Source: Orthonyx spaldingii
Lineage: Eukaryota; Chordata; Aves; Passeriformes; Orthonychidae
Reading direction: 5' to 3'
Assembly (NCBI GenBank): GCA_013397795.1
Contig: VZTJ01005911.1
Span: forward strand, 241,514-305,513
Length of the DNA stretch: 64,000 nt
Shown: positions 61,601 to 64,000 of the stretch, piece after piece
Position numbering within the stretch: the stretch's first letter is position 1
Layout: every line of letters starts with the position of its first letter
The notes under the pieces: model-generated
The model's database searches: none
Seen by the model: the letters and a program-made list of their open reading frames with translations, nothing else
What the model was told of the DNA's origin: nothing
Made by a program: the position numbers and the translations under genes

Positions 61601-64000
61601 CTGCTGTGTTTGACATAGACTCAGCCCAGTGCTTGAGGCATTCACAAAGCTTCTATAAAAGTACTGACAAACAGAGGTTGGTAGTTTATTAAATAATTAC
61701 CGCTTTGTACAGTTTGCAGACCCAATATTTCAGATTTTGTCAAGTAATTAAATCTCCAGTTTATGAATCTGCATGAAAAATAGAAGAAACTGAGGTGTGA
61801 ATTGTCTCCCCACTTTCTTCAAGGAACTAACTAGAACATTAATAAAATAGAGCAGGGAAGAACTCTAAATTTATGCTTTAGATGTAAATCATAACAGTGA
61901 TCTCAAACCTCAGCACACTTTGTAAATGTCGTTAAATAAGCACTTCCTACAATTTTTAACAACTGAAATATCTAATTGATTGCTGATTTTATGGAAAAAT
62001 GGTGTGCTGAGCCTACATTGCTTGTATACAGGAGGGAGACCAGAATGAAAAAACATAGCTGGGGATATGTAGTCAGATTTAATGACTTTCTGTTCTGAAC
62101 ATTATTAGTGCTTTTCATACTGTGCAGCGGAGAATTGCAGAGTCAGGGGAAGAGACAAATGTTTTCGGATCTAACACCAAATAGCTGTTTCTGCAGGTGC
62201 CTCCCTTTCCTGGATGACCTGTGATTTTTTAGTGCAGTACACTGCTTTGATGTTCTTAGGAAGGTGAAACATGTTATTCTTCAAAGTATTCTTTAGGCTT
62301 TGGGGTTCAATAGATACCAGGAGAAATTGTTTTGATGGTGCCTAAGGAGTCCTTTATGTATTTCCTTTCCCATTTAATTGCTGAGGCTAGAAAGCTTCTT
62401 TTTTTTTTTCTTTTTTTTTATGTGAAAGGACCTTTGGTAGCTTTGAGGATGAATACAGGTGATAATTTTTAGGTAATGGGAGGAGGGAAAGGCAGGTAAA
62501 GCCTCAAGAAAGAGAGAATTTGTGATGTTCTCTTTTTGATGAAGAGGGTTCTGTGATTTGGCAATGGCAATGAAGACTCCACAGCTGCTTTGATTTTCAT
62601 GAGGCAGAAATTAGGCTAGATGCATTAGATAATAGATGGTTTAATAGTGTAATAGGGGTTTGTACAGATGTGAACTAAAAAGGAATGGAAAATTATGTAT
62701 GTGAATTACATTGTGATTATTCTAATTGCACAGGAGGTAGTAAAACCTCTCTAAAGCTAAAGTAAAACTTGTATGACCTCAAACCAGTTTTGAAAATCAG
62801 GTTTGCAACAGTGTAACCAACATTAAACTTAAATATGAGTGGGGTTCAATTTAAACACAATTATTAAAACTCTGAGATTTCTGGGGTTAGGTAACTCTCT
62901 TTGATAACAAGGGATCCTGTTTCAGAGCTTGATGCCCTGGATTCCAACGACGAGTTGACACCTCTTGGAAGAATCCTGGCCAAACTTCCCATTGAACCTC
63001 GTCTGGGCAAGATGATGATCATGGGATGTATTTTTTAGTAAGTTGAGTGGTCTCAGTGGTCTTGTTCTTGTTTTTCTGAGTTTCTGTGCCTCCTGACATG
63101 CGCAAGAGAGAAAAACCAATACATGTAGGTGAGCAATAAATGCTGCAGCTGGGGAGAGGTGAGTGAATCTTCATGGGAGCAGAGAAGAAATAACGTCCAG
63201 TATAGGCAGTAAAGTGGTCATGAAATTCAGTTAACAGCAAGACACCAGTGGAGTCTGAATATTTCTGAATTAAGAGTTGGACTTGAAACACCTAGGTATA
63301 ACAGTGAGCTAGAGGTGGGGAGATATGGAATTTAACACTGAGATAAGGAGAAAAATCAGTCTCCACATTTTGCTTTAGTAGAAGATCTGTTCTTTGTTAC
63401 TGTGATGGCCGTAGAGTCCTGTGATTACTGTAGGGTCCTTTTCACCAGCAGAAGGTGGTGTACAGATCGAGGGGAGAGCAGAGAGAGCTAATTTAACATC
63501 CAGTTCCAGGGAAGTGTTTCAGTGAAGAACTCTAGCAGATAAAGGCCAAATTCCCAAGGTCTCTAGCAGAGAAGTTTTCCCTGGTATCTGCAGCCTGCAG
63601 CAGGTGCTGGCAGCACTAACTCTGAATGATCCTGATCCCTTCTGTGGTTCCTTTCAGTGTAGGAGATGCTGTTTGTACCATCTCTGCAGCTACCTGTTTC
63701 CCTGAACCTTTCATCAATGAAGGCAAACGCCTGGGTTATGTCCACAGGAATTTTGCTGGGACCAGGTATTCAGATCATGTAGCTTTGCTCTCTGTCTTCC
63801 AAGCCTGGGATGATGCAAGGTACGTTTTCTGGCACAACAGGTGATGGGAAGTTATAGGTAACACAGGGTGAGCTTTTCCTTTCCTTGGTCAGGCTTGTAA
63901 TTCCCTCTGTTTTTCAGAATGGGTGGTGAAGAAGCAGAGAAAAGATTTTGTGAACACAAAAGACTCAGCATGGCCACTCTTAGAATGACTTGGGAAGCAA
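43668..64000 (+). CDS. DHX9: ATP-dependent RNA helicase A, 23 coding exons, 3' end beyond window
   Basis: DHX9 is a nuclear DExH-box helicase that unwinds dsRNA, RNA-DNA hybrids and R-loops. Coding exons start at 43668, 45914, 46978, 47340, 47830, 51256, 51689, 52462, 52645, 54180, 54576, 55382, 56002, 57198, 57520, 58217, 58624, 58861, 59570, 61128, 62926, 63658 and 63918, and end at 43778, 46054, 47092, 47452, 47975, 51302, 51822, 52551, 52806, 54257, 54767, 55523, 56084, 57354, 57620, 58430, 58718, 58934, 59722, 61288, 63037, 63819 and 64000 (cut). About 955 of roughly 1270 residues are present. Features: first dsRBD (start MGDVKNYLYAWCG), second dsRBD (about 165-245), transactivation segment WNPW near 340, Walker A GATGCGKT near 410, DEIH near 510, SAT near 542, STSIAETSITI, and QRKGRAGR near 759. 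Human VRPGF reads VRAGF after motif VI. The RGG tail is outside. Frame is unbroken. Confidence 0.95.
44980..45250 (-). mobile_element. CR1 LINE fragment in DHX9 intron 1
   Basis: cacagaatcatggagtggtt then ggaagggaccttaaagctca and the standard CR1 tail blocks occur in reverse-complement orientation relative to DHX9. Confidence 0.9.
46194..46270 (-). mobile_element. CR1 LINE remnant in DHX9 intron 2
   Basis: catggaatcatttaggttga, then agactgttggaattatcaag, is a short diverged CR1 3' end. An (AT)n tract follows at about 46385-46405. Confidence 0.75.
50338..50530 (+). mobile_element. CR1 LINE fragment in DHX9 intron 5
   Basis: The plus-strand CR1 tail includes gaattcttccctgggagg, ggcttggagcaacctggg and ggtgtccctgcacatggcag, ending near accattccatgaat. 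It lies in the longest DHX9 intron (47976-51255). Confidence 0.9.
53894..54720 (+). repeat. DHX9 segment that is duplicated in inverted form upstream
   Basis: This native block covers the end of intron 9, exon 10, intron 10 and most of exon 11. Its inverted copy is at 42604-43397. Within it, a roughly 40-bp tandem pair (gggagttatgtaggaaatga twice, 54010-54078) is present in both copies. A tagatgtggagcaaag duplication near 54493-54520 occurs only here. Confidence 0.9.
54835..54990 (-). mobile_element. CR1 LINE fragment in DHX9 intron 11
   Basis: cacagaaccatggaatggtt, ggctggaaggaaccttaaag and gccccatccaaccttgcctt mark a reverse-complement CR1 3' end about 70 bp past exon 11. Confidence 0.85.

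Overview
The window is vertebrate nuclear DNA, almost certainly from a bird. CR1 LINE fragments occur throughout. The spliced genes are recognisably vertebrate, introns are short and 5' ends are CpG-rich. No bacterial-style gene organisation is present. Most long open frames are chance frames in introns or repeats.

Layout: (1) 1-3,300: CR1 fragments, an unidentified repeat-like stretch and one candidate minus-strand exon (1743-1995). (2) 3,300-9,932: a CpG island with a 142-base N gap, then a TATA/5'TOP promoter driving a 12-exon non-coding snoRNA host gene, GAS5, on the plus strand. I find a box C/D snoRNA in 10 of its 11 introns: SNORD74, 75, 76, two SNORD77/80-type copies, one unassigned, 44, 79, 47 and 81. 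(3) 10,483-11,832: a four-coding-exon SOUL/heme-binding-protein gene on the minus strand, convergent with GAS5. (4) 12-25 kb: gene-poor DNA containing a CTCTAAA-rich degenerate repeat and an apparently exact 2.19 kb tandem duplication joined by a single N, probably an assembly artefact. (5) 24.8-34.1 kb: a complete NPL gene (N-acetylneuraminate lyase, 11 coding exons, 308 aa). (6) 34,640-42,035: a decayed gammaretrovirus-like ERV inserted in a CR1 with a 4-bp target duplication; each LTR carries its own later insertion. (7) 42.6-43.4 kb: an inverted copy of two DHX9 exons and flanking introns, just upstream of the DHX9 promoter. (8) 43.5-64 kb: the first 23 coding exons of DHX9, continuing past the window edge.

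Functionally, GAS5 supplies guide RNAs for rRNA 2'-O-methylation, SOUL is a putative heme/porphyrin-binding protein, NPL degrades sialic acid, and DHX9 is a dsRNA/R-loop helicase. These are housekeeping neighbours rather than a pathway. The most notable signals are structural: nested repeats, the inverted DHX9 fragment, the duplicated SNORD77/80-type snoRNA, the CTCTAAA field and the N-joined duplication.
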